Shown: one piece after another, positions 1 through 7,991 of the stretch | How positions within the stretch are numbered: the first letter of the stretch is position 1 | Layout: each line of letters begins with the position of its first letter | Assembly: GCA_045541115.1 (NCBI GenBank) | Contig: JAZQIM010000021.1 | Location: 1 to 64,000 of the forward strand | Source of the DNA: Aphodoplasma sp045541115 | GTDB lineage: Bacteria; Bacillota; Clostridia; UBA1381; UMGS1253 | DNA length: 64,000 nt | Direction: 5' to 3' | Notes under the pieces: model-generated | Seen by the model: only the letters and a program-made list of their open reading frames with translations | The model's database searches: none | Told to the model about the DNA's origin: nothing | Position numbers and translations under genes: made by a program

Positions 1-112
1 CGTAATTTTTACACGGGAGAGGTAACCCCGAGGAGGAGCAAAACAGCTTAATCCTCATATATGAAAACGGTTAAACCGAATTCAACTAATTTTCACCGAT
101 ATGACGCGAGCA

Positions 113-147
113 GAACCATGCGCGTCTGCCAATTCCGCCACGTCCGC
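113..147 (-). pseudogene. tRNA-Leu 5' half (relic)
   Basis: Read on the minus strand, the 35 nt from 147 down to 113 match the 5' half of a bacterial tRNA-Leu: acceptor strand GCGGACG, the D-arm core GTGGCGGAATTGGCAGACGCG, then the anticodon stem up to GGTTC. The similarity then stops inside the anticodon loop. No variable arm, T-arm or matching CGTCCGC acceptor strand follows. The segment instead closes a new perfect 6-bp hairpin, GACGCG paired with CGCGTC. It cannot make a functional tRNA. An integration or deletion scar in the anticodon loop is one possible origin, but this is inference. Confidence 0.6.
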
Positions 148-204
148 ATATATTAAATTTTAAGTTGTTAGCATTTACACAAGCCGTTTTTTTATACTCC
201 CTTA

Positions 205-290
205 AAAAAGGTTCACGGACTTGAACTCCCAAGCCATTGCGAGCACATGGACCTGAACCATGCGTGTTTGCCAATTCCGCCATATCCGAA
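205..290 (-). pseudogene. Degenerate tRNA-Leu (CAG) relic
   Basis: On the minus strand this resembles tRNA-Leu. It has the D-arm GGCGGAATTGGCAAACACG, an anticodon arm GCATGG-TTCAGGT-CCATGT that pairs well and shows anticodon CAG, and a T-loop-like TTCAAGT. The T-stem halves (GGGAG and CCGTG) do not pair. No sequence complementary to the 5' acceptor TCGGATA follows; an A/T run stands there instead. It is more complete than the neighbouring relic but very probably not a working tRNA. A highly divergent functional tRNA cannot be fully excluded without covariance-model scoring. Confidence 0.55.
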
Positions 291-300
291 TCTCAATTCT

Positions 301-651
301 ATTAATATTTGCGTGGAATATTTCACATCTACTGATTCTTACTTTTCTAGATATTGCTTAGTTCTTTCCATTACTATCTCATATGGTACATAGTGTATGG
401 TTGGATTAAATTTTACACTCTGATTTGGCTGTGGTCCTTCTCCGCCACCATTAAGCAAGTCACAAAAGTGGCTTGCTTTTTGATTTATGTAAAAAAGAAA
501 AGAACCCTAAAGGCGCGTAGCGGCAAGAGAGAATCCCTCCTTCTGTAGCAAAAATATATAAGTTTTTTGAATCTTGATCAGTTTCGGGTAAGGTGGCTTT
601 GAAGATGCAGAGCTTGTTTTTATATGTAGCTAACTCATTTGCTTTTCACTA
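301..651. other. Gene-free stretch with one terminator-like hairpin
   Basis: No convincing coding sequence is visible here. The open frame at 354-548 lacks a ribosome site and runs through a terminator-like hairpin. That hairpin (453-482) is a near-perfect stem, AAGCAAGTCAC / GTGGCTTGCTT, followed by TTT. It would terminate rightward transcription, yet no rightward gene precedes it, which suggests debris of a lost gene or element. Confidence 0.5.
453..482 (+). terminator. Orphan rho-independent terminator
   Basis: Stem AAGCAAGTCAC, loop AAAA, stem GTGGCTTGCTT with one G-U pair, then a short T run. No recognisable gene lies upstream on this strand. Confidence 0.55.
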
Positions 652-684
652 TATAAAAATATGGGCAGGAATTAACCTACCCAT
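652..684 (-). terminator. Terminator of the SLH gene
   Basis: On the minus strand a stem ATGGGTAGG / CCTGCCCAT (one G-U pair) with a 6-nt loop is followed by ATTTTTAT. It lies 18 nt after the stop codon of the SLH-domain gene. Confidence 0.7.
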
Positions 685-701
685 AAATAAGTGCTAAATA
701 A

Positions 702-1361
702 CTATTTTATTTTATCAAGCAGGGAACGACGAGTTATAAGTTTCGTTCCGTTTTTACCATTCATTATTTGATATTCTATATTTGCACCAAATGATGATTG
801 TTGCATAATTGGCACATCTAATGCGTTACTTATTAAGATTGCGACGCTATTCCTTAGTGCAACACCATCATTTTTTATTGATAATGATTTTATTAAACCT
901 AACTGTGTTGCTGTTAAAAAGTAACCGTTAGGATAACCACCTATTGAGTCTGCCATAGAGTTATAACCTAAAACTGATACAATCATTTTTATTATTTCGT
1001 TATAAGTGATTTCATCATCGGGGTTAAAATTACCATTTTCATCTCCATCAATGATACCAACAATTTTAGCATTGTTAATATATTTGATCGCCCAATGTTC
1101 CTGGGGAATGTCTTTGAAATATTTATCATTAATATGATTGTCATTTGCAGTGATGTCAATATTACCTAAACAACAAATCATTTTAACTGCTTCTGCTCTT
1201 GTTATGCTGTCATTTAGCCTTAAATCGCCATTTTCGTCTCCAACCATTATTCCATAAGAATATAGGTCTGTTTGCTGCTCTTTTGTTAATTCTGATGCAT
1301 TAACAACACCTGATGATAGTAGCATAAAGGATGCTACTAATAAAGAAATTACCTTTTTCAT
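702..1361 (-). CDS. Secreted S-layer-homology (SLH) domain protein
   Basis: A 219-aa secreted protein. It opens with a signal peptide (MKKVISLLVASFMLLSSGVVNA) and continues with two SLH-like repeats. The first is around residues 25-65 and contains SITRAEAVKMI. The second is around 75-130 and has the typical FKDIPQEHWAIKYINNA opening and a GDENGNFNPDDEIT segment. SLH repeats bind secondary cell-wall polymers and hold proteins on the Gram-positive surface. With only about two repeats and about 85 further residues of unknown role, it may be a small surface anchor rather than an S-layer subunit. The start at 1361 is chosen because AGGAGTGG precedes it and the signal peptide begins there; an in-frame extension to 1421 would cross the operator. 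It is divergent from the XRE regulator gene. Confidence 0.8.
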   Translation of the reverse strand: MKKVISLLVASFMLLSSGVVNASELTKEQQTDLYSYGIMVGDENGDLRLNDSITRAEAVKMICCLGNIDITANDNHINDKYFKDIPQEHWAIKYINNAKIVGIIDGDENGNFNPDDEITYNEIIKMIVSVLGYNSMADSIGGYPNGYFLTATQLGLIKSLSIKNDGVALRNSVAILISNALDVPIMQQSSFGANIEYQIMNGKNGTKLITRRSLLDKIK

Positions 1362-1397
1362 TTTAACCACTCCTATAATTTGATTACTCATTATTAG

Positions 1398-1411
1398 TGA
1401 GTACTTACTCA
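1398..1411. promoter_or_regulatory. Palindromic operator in the SLH/XRE divergent region
   Basis: TGAGTACTTACTCA is a perfect inverted repeat (TGAGTA / TACTCA around CT). It lies immediately downstream of the -10 box of the SLH promoter, where a repressor would block transcription. Extra half-sites occur at 1385-1390 (TACTCA) and at 1486-1491 (TGAGTA), the latter in the leader of the regulator gene. The XRE protein encoded next door is the obvious candidate ligand, by inference. Confidence 0.6.
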
Positions 1412-1440
1412 ATAATATCAAATTTTAATTTATTTGTCAA
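1412..1440 (-). promoter_or_regulatory. Sigma-A-type promoter of the SLH gene
   Basis: On the minus strand TTGACA (1440-1435), a 17-nt spacer and TATTAT (1417-1412) form a near-consensus promoter. A back-to-back TATAAT for the XRE gene is at 1446-1451 on the plus strand, so the two promoters overlap. Confidence 0.75.
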
Positions 1441-1493
1441 TAGGATATAATAATATTATAAAAATTAGTAATTATTTGATAGGAATGAGTAAA

Positions 1494-1736
1494 ATGTTAA
1501 ACGAAAACGAATATAAGAAGATACTGCTTGATATAGGTTTGAAAATAGGATATTACAGAAGAAAAGCAGGGATGACACAAGCGGAGTTAGCCGAAAGCAC
1601 AGATATGACATTATCATATATAAGTCAATTGGAGTCTCCTAATTTGCCTTATTGTCCATCTGTAAAGGCTATTTTTACAATAGCAAAAGCATTGGGGATA
1701 AAAGCATCGAAAATAATAGATATTGAAGAAGATTAA
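1494..1736 (+). CDS. Small XRE-family HTH transcriptional regulator
   Basis: An 80-aa, single-domain Cro/C1-type helix-turn-helix protein. The DNA-binding core spans about residues 18-70: GYYRRKAGMTQAELAESTDMTLSY is a clear HTH, followed by ISQLESPNLPYCPSVKAIFTIAKALGI. No sensing domain is present, so it probably acts as a simple repressor. The start at 1494 is chosen because AGGA sits 9 nt upstream; a TTG at 1434 would place the promoter inside the coding region. It is divergent from the SLH gene, with a palindrome between them, and likely controls both that gene and itself. The gene ends at a strong terminator. Confidence 0.8.
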   Translation: MLNENEYKKILLDIGLKIGYYRRKAGMTQAELAESTDMTLSYISQLESPNLPYCPSVKAIFTIAKALGIKASKIIDIEED

Positions 1737-1763
1737 GACTGCTCTTTTGCGAGCAGTCTTTCC
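1737..1763 (+). terminator. Terminator of the XRE gene
   Basis: Stem GACTGCTC, loop TTTTGC, stem GAGCAGTC, then TTT, directly after the stop codon. Confidence 0.75.
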
Positions 1764-1835
1764 AATCATACAAATAAATCTTTTTGATCAGTTTTTCAAA
1801 TCTTACCTTTCTGCACTGCGGAAAATACACCAAAA

Positions 1836-1866
1836 AAGACCACCGCATAAGCGGTGGTCTTAATTT
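1836..1866 (+). terminator. Second hairpin, terminator-like
   Basis: A perfect stem AAGACCACCGC / GCGGTGGTCTT with loop ATAA is followed by AATTTT. It insulates the EPS locus from the XRE gene. The same GGTGGTCTT-type stem recurs after the last EPS gene (GTAGTGGTC at about 23151). Confidence 0.65.
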
Positions 1867-1942
1867 TAAACTGCTAATAAATTTACTCCTTGCGCGTCTT
1901 TTTATTGTATTTGGGGAAAAGCACATAAAATAATCAAAAACA

Positions 1943-1971
1943 TTGATTTTTTTGATAATATATGATAAAAT
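1943..1971 (+). promoter_or_regulatory. Candidate promoter of the EPS operon
   Basis: TTGATT, a 17-nt spacer and TAAAAT, about 105 nt upstream of the first EPS gene. It is the only well-spaced promoter seen before the 21-kb same-strand gene run. Confidence 0.5.
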
Positions 1972-2076
1972 GAACTATGTATATTCAAAAGATAAATCTA
2001 TATAAATTGACTGAGGAAAAAGATGCCCAAAATGCTAATATTTCTTGAAATAAAGGGAAAATGAGTGTGAAATGTT

Positions 2077-2619
2077 ATGAACAGTGTTTTTAAAAAAGAT
2101 TTATACCGATATTATGGCGAAAGCGGGGAACCTTTATTAAAGAGAATTTTCCGGACGCCTGAAATACAATACACAGCCTTATTCAGAAAAGCAAATATGT
2201 GTAAATTCTTGCCGTTAAAGCTTATCTATACGATAAGACTTATGCGTTTGTCCAATAAAACACAAATTCAAATTCCTGCGAGAACAAACATAGGTGAAGG
2301 CTTGTACATCAGTCATTTTGGCCGGATTATCATTCATCCTGATGCGAAGCTTGGCAAAAATATAAATATCGGGACAGGCGTAACGATCGGCATAGAAAAT
2401 CGGGGAAAAAGAAAAGGCGTGCCTGAAATTTCTGATAACTGCTGGATTGGAGCAAACGCAGTAGTGGTTGGAAATGTTAAAATCGGCAGCGATGTTCTTA
2501 TTGCACCTCTTACATATGTTAATTTTGATGTTCCGCCTCACAGTGTTGTTATAGGAAATCCGGGAAGAATAATTCCAAAAGAAAATGCAACGAGAGATTA
2601 TATATGCAACTGCGTATAA
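2077..2619 (+). CDS. Hexapeptide-repeat acyltransferase, CysE-like (EPS)
   Basis: A 180-aa left-handed beta-helix acyltransferase of the serine acetyltransferase family. The hexapeptide ladder runs over about residues 65-165. It includes the CysE-type block GLYISHFGRIIIHPDAKLGK with the catalytic-type His and the later IGANAVVVGNVKIGSDVLIAP. In EPS loci such proteins transfer acetyl groups from acetyl-CoA to sugars. It is too short and in the wrong setting for cysteine synthesis. The first gene of the EPS locus, it lacks a good ribosome site. An upstream out-of-frame ATG at 2061 with AAAGGGAAA before it encodes only ten residues and ends inside this gene, so start of translation may be coupled to it. 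Confidence 0.78.
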   Translation: MNSVFKKDLYRYYGESGEPLLKRIFRTPEIQYTALFRKANMCKFLPLKLIYTIRLMRLSNKTQIQIPARTNIGEGLYISHFGRIIIHPDAKLGKNINIGTGVTIGIENRGKRKGVPEISDNCWIGANAVVVGNVKIGSDVLIAPLTYVNFDVPPHSVVIGNPGRIIPKENATRDYICNCV

Positions 2620-2641
2620 ATGATAAGGAGGTGGCGATTTA

Positions 2642-4144
2642 ATGGGTAAAGAATCGAAAATAAAAAACAATTTAATATCGTCACTTATATATCAGGTGGT
2701 TTTAATATCGCTTAGCTTTCTTTTGCCCAGATTATATCTTGAAAATTTTGGTTCAGAGGTCAATGGAGTTCTTTCAACTATAAAACAGATTTTTGTATAT
2801 CTGTTTCTTTTAGAGGCTGGCGTAGGGCTTGCTACGACACAGGCACTGTATGAAAGAATAGGGAAAAAAGACTACAAGAGTGCAAGCGAAGTTTTAGCTG
2901 CGACACATTCTTATTACATAAAAACGGGAATAATTTATTTTGTTATCGTACTTGCTATTGCTATAGTTTATGCTTATGTGATACCAACCTCAATAGATAG
3001 TAATGTAGTTTTTATAATAATTATTTTAACTGCACTTCCGGCACTTTTTAGTTATTTTGTTCAGGCAAAATACAGAATACTTATGGAAGTTGACGGAAGA
3101 AGGTATGTAATAAACAATGCAGAAACAGTGCTGCAGATTGCCTCAAATGCAGGCAAGATACTTGTCCTTCTTTTGACAGACAGCCTTATTCTTATCCAGC
3201 TTGTTTATTGCATAATATACCTTACTCAGCTTATTTATTTATACTTTTATGCCAAACGCAGATATAAGTGGCTTGATTTGAAAGCAAAGCCTGATTTTAA
3301 AGCCATTTCACAGAAAAATTCAGTTTTGGTACATCAGCTTTCGGGTATGGTATTTAACAATACTGATGTAATACTGATTTCTGCTCTTTGCGATTTTAAG
3401 GTGGCGAGTATTTATGCTATATACAATATGTTCTTTTCCCAGGTTCAGAATTTTATAACAAATGTAGTTTCGTCTTTTACATTTGCATTAGGACAGATGT
3501 TTCATACAGACAGAGAAAGATTTGACAAACTGTATAATGCCTATGAAACTTTTTATATAATGGCAACTTGTATTATTTATACTTTGATGGCAGTATTTTT
3601 ATTGCCACTTATACAGATATATACGAGCGGAATAAATGATGCAGAATATACAAATGCATTTCTTGTATTGTTATTTGTTATTATGAATTTAGCTTCAAAT
3701 GCAAAGATGCCTTCTAGTGGTATTATTGAATATGCAGGTGAATTTGAAAAAACGCGCTTTCATGCAATATGGGAGATGATTATAAATATAACGGTTTCTG
3801 TTGTGGCGATTCTTTATATGGGAATATGCGGTGCGATCCTTGGCACTATAGCGGCACTGTTATATCGCGGAATAGTTACCATTTATTATTCAAACAAGAA
3901 AGTTTTGAAAAGAAGTCAGATGTGTACATATAAAATTGTGATTGCAAACGGTTTGGTTTTTGTCTTGATTATGGCAGTGTTTTTTGTTGACACATTTAGT
4001 AACGTTTCCTTTTTGAAGCTACTGTTTTACGGGCTAATCAATTCGGCCTGGATTGCGCCCTTATACTTGGCTGTAAATATTGTGTTTAACGCAAGTGCTT
4101 TTACAACAATTTTTGAATTATACAGGGGGAAGAAAAATCGATGA
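2642..4144 (+). CDS. Wzx-like polysaccharide flippase
   Basis: A 500-aa polytopic membrane protein with about 12-14 hydrophobic segments from residue 10 to the C-terminus. It has the start typical of the MOP/PST exporter family (SLIYQVVLISLSFLLPRLYLENFGSEVNGVLSTIKQ). The family flips undecaprenyl-diphosphate-linked repeat units across the cytoplasmic membrane for Wzy-dependent polymerisation. AAGGAGGTGG precedes the ATG. The stop overlaps the next gene by 4 nt (ATGA), indicating one operon. Together with the Wzy-like protein and the two Wzz-like proteins downstream, it identifies a Wzx/Wzy pathway. Confidence 0.85.
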   Translation: MGKESKIKNNLISSLIYQVVLISLSFLLPRLYLENFGSEVNGVLSTIKQIFVYLFLLEAGVGLATTQALYERIGKKDYKSASEVLAATHSYYIKTGIIYFVIVLAIAIVYAYVIPTSIDSNVVFIIIILTALPALFSYFVQAKYRILMEVDGRRYVINNAETVLQIASNAGKILVLLLTDSLILIQLVYCIIYLTQLIYLYFYAKRRYKWLDLKAKPDFKAISQKNSVLVHQLSGMVFNNTDVILISALCDFKVASIYAIYNMFFSQVQNFITNVVSSFTFALGQMFHTDRERFDKLYNAYETFYIMATCIIYTLMAVFLLPLIQIYTSGINDAEYTNAFLVLLFVIMNLASNAKMPSSGIIEYAGEFEKTRFHAIWEMIINITVSVVAILYMGICGAILGTIAALLYRGIVTIYYSNKKVLKRSQMCTYKIVIANGLVFVLIMAVFFVDTFSNVSFLKLLFYGLINSAWIAPLYLAVNIVFNASAFTTIFELYRGKKNR

Positions 4145-4875
4145 GTATTCCAAGAGTGATTCACTATTGTTGGTTTGGGAAAGGGAAAATGCCGGCAATA
4201 GCTAAGAAATGTATTAAAAGCTGGAAAAAATATTGCCCTGAATACAAAATAGTTTGTCATAATGAAGAAAATTTTGATATATCAGAAAACAGATATGCCA
4301 AAGAAGCATATGATGCAGGCAAATGGGCATTCGTCAGTGATTATGTAAGGCTTAAAGTGTTGTACGACGAAGGCGGAATTTATCTTGATACAGATGTTGA
4401 GATTATAAAGCCTATTGACGATCTTATCAAAGAAACAGGATATATGGGATTTGATGACAATGGAGTTGTTGCAACAGGTCTTGGGTTTGCTTGCCAAAAA
4501 GGAAATGAGTTGGTCGGCAGTTTGCTTGCTGATTATAATGATATATCATTCATTCGCCCTGACGGAACTTTTGATATTACTCCTTGTCCTGACAGAAACA
4601 GCGAAACCTTAAAAAAACTTGGAATGGATTTGGAAAATCAGGACCAGATATTTATGGGGATTCATATGCTTCCTGAAGATTATCTGTGCCCTATGAAATA
4701 TTATACAGGGGAAAAGATAATAACGAAAAATACTTATTCAATACATCATTTTTGTGCATCGTGGATATCCGCAACATCTAAACGCACATTATTTCTAAAG
4801 CGAATTGTTGGTGTGAATTTATATAATAAATTATATGGGAAGTTTTTGCATAAATTTAAGTGGTTGGAGTGGTAA
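4141..4875 (+). CDS. Glycosyltransferase, DXD sugar-binding family (GT32-like)
   Basis: A 244-aa soluble protein of the capsular polysaccharide synthesis or GT32-like family. It opens with IPRVIHYCWFGKGKMPAIAKKCIKSW. The signature FVSDYVRLKVLYDEGGIYLDTD lies around residues 64-86, with the metal/nucleotide-sugar binding DXD at about 83-85. Such enzymes add a sugar to the lipid-linked repeat unit in the cytoplasm. The donor and acceptor cannot be read from sequence. It is translationally coupled to the flippase upstream by an ATGA overlap. Confidence 0.82.
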   Translation: MSIPRVIHYCWFGKGKMPAIAKKCIKSWKKYCPEYKIVCHNEENFDISENRYAKEAYDAGKWAFVSDYVRLKVLYDEGGIYLDTDVEIIKPIDDLIKETGYMGFDDNGVVATGLGFACQKGNELVGSLLADYNDISFIRPDGTFDITPCPDRNSETLKKLGMDLENQDQIFMGIHMLPEDYLCPMKYYTGEKIITKNTYSIHHFCASWISATSKRTLFLKRIVGVNLYNKLYGKFLHKFKWLEW

Positions 4876-4877
4876 AT

Positions 4878-6428
4878 ATGCCTGAAAAAGCGCTGAAAAA
4901 ACTTAATACATATATTTTACCTGAGTGGAAGGTATGCTTTTTTGCGGCACTTCTTGTAGGGCTATTTGCGCATTTATATAAAGTAACAAACTGGCTTCCA
5001 AATTGGGATTCATTAGTTTTCAGATATGATAAGCAGAATATGATTGCAATGGGAAGGTGGTTTTTGCCTGTTGTATGCTCGTTTAGTTCGTTCTATGATT
5101 TGCCACTTTTAAACGGCCTAATGGCAATTATCTTCCATGCACTTGGCGCTGTATGTATTTGCAAAATTCTTAATGTGCAAAGCAAAATTACTGCAGTCTT
5201 AATAGGTGCCTTTGTCGTTTCGTTTCCTACGGTTACATCTGTCATGATGTATAACTATGTGGCGGACGGATATGCTGTTTCGTTTTTCCTTTCAGCATTG
5301 GCTGCACTGTATATGACAAAAGAAAAGCCAAATTATGTTATCTCGGCAGTTCTTATAGTTTTATCAACAGGTATTTATCAGGCATATATAACTGTTACAA
5401 TAATGCTTGTTTTATTTCATCTGACAGATGAAGCAGTCTTTAAAGAAGCATCTTTTCGTGATATTTTGAAAAAAACTGTATGTATGCTATTATCCGGAGC
5501 TTGCGCTATGGCATTATACGCTGTTATACTCAAAGTGGTTCTGGGAATATTTTCTGTAGAATTGCTTGATTATCAAGGAGCCAGTCAGGCGGCATCGTTA
5601 TCGGGCATAGATTTACTTGCTTCGCTTTATGTTGTCAAGGAAACTTTTCGAAAATTTTTCTTTGATTTATCGGGCGGTGTAACTTTGTATGTCGCACTAA
5701 ACGGCTTTGTTTTGTTTTTTACGGTTATATATTATCTAAAAAGTATAGTGAAAAATAAAATTTACAAAAAACCGGCAAACTTGTTTTTAATCATTGTTTT
5801 TGGCGTTATGCTTGTTTTTGGAGCAAGCGCACTTGCGTTTATAAATCCGGGCGTTGATTATCACAATTTGATGCTTATGGGATATAGCGTATTCTACTTG
5901 TTTTTCCTGATAATTTATGAACGGGGAGAAGAAACAAAGCAAAAGCATACCGCGATTAAATGCTGGAGCGTATTACTTACAGCAACCATAATCATAGCAA
6001 ACCAGGTTGTTATAGCGAATGTAAGCTATCACAAAGCCCAGATAGCGTATGAAAAGTCTTACGGAGTTTTAGTTCGCATAGCAGACCGGATAGAGCAGAC
6101 TCCGGGGGCAGAAAATTGCGATAAATTTCTTGTGATCGGAGCACTTGATAACAGTGAGTCTTATAGTGTCAATTTGCCTCCTGATATTACAGGTATAACG
6201 GATGGATACATTGTCCGCGCAGATGATGAAATAGTAGGGCAGAGTGTACTTGTAAGCGCTCTTAATGATTACTGCGGCAAGGATTACAAATTTGTAAGCG
6301 GAGATGAAAAGAAAGAACTTACTCAAAGAGAAGACATAAAATCTATGGAAACTTGGCCGTCAAGAGATTGCGTAAGTGTGGTAGATGATATAGTGATTAT
6401 TAAACTTGGGACAGAAGGTGAAAATTAA
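4878..6428 (+). CDS. GtrII-like membrane glucosyltransferase
   Basis: About 516 aa with 10-12 membrane segments up to about residue 380, then a soluble C-terminal portion. The early signature NWDSLVFRYDKQNMIAMGRW and the following FSSFYDLPLLNGLMAIIFHA match the GtrII family. Those proteins use undecaprenyl-phosphate-glucose outside the membrane to decorate a polysaccharide. The start at 4878 is chosen because GGAGTGG lies 6-8 nt upstream; an in-frame extension to 4860 overlaps the previous gene. Its expected partner, a GtrB-like synthase of the lipid-linked sugar, is encoded at 20712-21623 in the same locus. A GtrA-type flippase was not found. Confidence 0.75.
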   Translation: MPEKALKKLNTYILPEWKVCFFAALLVGLFAHLYKVTNWLPNWDSLVFRYDKQNMIAMGRWFLPVVCSFSSFYDLPLLNGLMAIIFHALGAVCICKILNVQSKITAVLIGAFVVSFPTVTSVMMYNYVADGYAVSFFLSALAALYMTKEKPNYVISAVLIVLSTGIYQAYITVTIMLVLFHLTDEAVFKEASFRDILKKTVCMLLSGACAMALYAVILKVVLGIFSVELLDYQGASQAASLSGIDLLASLYVVKETFRKFFFDLSGGVTLYVALNGFVLFFTVIYYLKSIVKNKIYKKPANLFLIIVFGVMLVFGASALAFINPGVDYHNLMLMGYSVFYLFFLIIYERGEETKQKHTAIKCWSVLLTATIIIANQVVIANVSYHKAQIAYEKSYGVLVRIADRIEQTPGAENCDKFLVIGALDNSESYSVNLPPDITGITDGYIVRADDEIVGQSVLVSALNDYCGKDYKFVSGDEKKELTQREDIKSMETWPSRDCVSVVDDIVIIKLGTEGEN

Positions 6429-7295
6429 GTGATATATATATGTGCTGATGATTACGGAATTAGCGATAGAGTATCTGCGAACATACAAAAGTGCATAGAA
6501 AAAGGTGCTCTTAACAAAGTCAGCATCTTTCCCAATTTTGATAAAATTGATTTAAATAAAATATTAGAAAATAAAAATATTAAAGTTTCTTTGCATTTGA
6601 ATCTTGTTGAAGGCAAATGCATGGCAAACGCAGACGAAACGGATTTAATTGCAGATGTAAACGGCAATCTGAAACACACCTTTGGCGGACTGCTTAAATT
6701 AAGTTTGTTTCACAAAAAAGAATTTGAGGCTCAGGTTTATAAAGAAATCAGATCACAGGTTTTATTTTGGAAAGGCATTTTGCCGGAAGGTATGCCGTTT
6801 TGCATTGACAGCCATCAACATACACATATGATTCCCGGCGTATTTCGTGCACTTATTAAGGCGTTAAATGACGAAGAAATTGTTATAAAACACATGCGAA
6901 TTCCGGCGGAGCCTATTTTGCCATATATACAAACGCCATCGCTTTATTTTACATATAAACCTATAAATATTATTAAACAATGGCTACTTAAAATTTTATG
7001 GCTGATTAACAAAAGTCAGGCAAGAAAATACAACATACCCACAGCACATTTTTTCGGAATACTTTTTTCAGGAAAGATGGATGAAAAAAGAGTAAGTAAA
7101 ATTTTGCCTGAGTATAAAAAGCTTGCAGAAAAAGACGGAAAAGATATAGAAGTTTTATTCCACCCCGGTTATCTGGAGAAAAGCAAGCTTGATTTCAAAA
7201 ACGAAAATATAGTTTTTGAAGACTTTTATTTATCAGAAAACAGAAAAACTGAATTTGATTCTGTAATAAATATACGAGAAAGAAGCGTGCTGTAA
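6429..7295 (+). CDS. ChbG/YdjC-family carbohydrate deacetylase
   Basis: A 288-aa protein of the YdjC/ChbG/HpnK family. The metal-site motifs are ICADDYG near the N-terminus (residues 3-9), SLHLNLVEG at about 54-62, CIDSHQHTHMIPG at about 123-135 and FHPGYLE near 240. Family members remove N-acetyl groups from amino sugars (diacetylchitobiose, hopanoid glucosamine). Here it probably de-N-acetylates a repeat-unit sugar or lipid-linked intermediate. It starts with GTG directly after the stop codon of the GtrII gene and shares a TAATG junction with the next gene. Confidence 0.78.
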   Translation: MIYICADDYGISDRVSANIQKCIEKGALNKVSIFPNFDKIDLNKILENKNIKVSLHLNLVEGKCMANADETDLIADVNGNLKHTFGGLLKLSLFHKKEFEAQVYKEIRSQVLFWKGILPEGMPFCIDSHQHTHMIPGVFRALIKALNDEEIVIKHMRIPAEPILPYIQTPSLYFTYKPINIIKQWLLKILWLINKSQARKYNIPTAHFFGILFSGKMDEKRVSKILPEYKKLAEKDGKDIEVLFHPGYLEKSKLDFKNENIVFEDFYLSENRKTEFDSVINIRERSVL

Positions 7296-7975
7296 TGCCT
7301 TATATTGATCAGGAGAAGGTTGATGCAAAAACAAGAGAAAGACTGGAAGCAATTATTGAAAAATCGTATTCTACTTTTTGGAAACAAAAAAGACTTTTTG
7401 ACATCTTTTTTGCAACGCTGATTTTGTTATTTTTTCTTCCGTTGATGTTTGTTATTGCGATTATAATTGTGATAGATGATCCAAGCGCAGGACCATTTTA
7501 CAAGCAAATAAGAGTTGGTCGTCACGGAAAAGAGTTTTATATGTATAAGTTCAGAACCATGCGCGCAAACGCAGATAAGATGATTGATGAACTTGCAAAA
7601 CAGAATGAAATGGATGGCCCGGTATTTAAAATGAAGGAAGATCCCCGTATTACAAGAGTTGGTAAATATCTAAGAAAGCTCTCACTTGACGAGCTTATGC
7701 AGTTTTTTAATGTTTTTAAAGGCGACATGACACTTGTTGGTCCAAGACCTCCGCTTCCCAGAGAGGTTAAGTATTATACTGATTATCAAAGATTAAGACT
7801 TCTTGTTACTCCGGGACTTACATGCACATGGCAGATTTCAAAAAACAGAAACGACATTCCCTTTGAGCAGTGGGTTGAAATGGATATCGAATACATACAG
7901 ACAAGAACATATCTTAACGATTTAAAAATTATGCTTAAAACACCGATAGTCATGCTTACGGCTACCGGACGATAA
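7295..7975 (+). CDS. Initiating phosphoglycosyl transferase (bacterial sugar transferase)
   Basis: A 226-aa monotopic polyprenyl-phosphate hexose-1-phosphate transferase, short like PglC or the C-terminal domain of WcaJ. A reentrant hydrophobic helix (FFATLILLFFLPLMFVIAIIIV) covers about residues 30-55. The family blocks KFRTMRANAD (about 85), LRKLSLDELMQFFNVFKGDM (about 128-148) and LVGPRPPLP follow. It starts the repeat unit by moving a sugar phosphate from a UDP-sugar to undecaprenyl phosphate at the inner membrane face. The gene begins at a 1-nt overlap with its neighbour. Confidence 0.9.
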   Translation: MPYIDQEKVDAKTRERLEAIIEKSYSTFWKQKRLFDIFFATLILLFFLPLMFVIAIIIVIDDPSAGPFYKQIRVGRHGKEFYMYKFRTMRANADKMIDELAKQNEMDGPVFKMKEDPRITRVGKYLRKLSLDELMQFFNVFKGDMTLVGPRPPLPREVKYYTDYQRLRLLVTPGLTCTWQISKNRNDIPFEQWVEMDIEYIQTRTYLNDLKIMLKTPIVMLTATGR

Positions 7976-7991
7976 AATTGGAGTGAAGAAA

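Noticed and set aside
86..283. 65-codon minus frame
   Set aside because: It translates the tRNA-Leu relics.
354..548. 64-codon open frame near the left end
   Set aside because: No ribosome site, composition of random AT-rich DNA, and it reads through a terminator-like hairpin.
560..1825. Shared words TTGATCAGTTT at about 573 and 1786
   Set aside because: The match is only about 11 bases and its surroundings differ, so a duplicated element is not supported.
1675..1926. 83-codon minus frame over the two terminators after the XRE gene
   Set aside because: It spans both hairpins, has no ribosome site and overlaps the XRE coding sequence.
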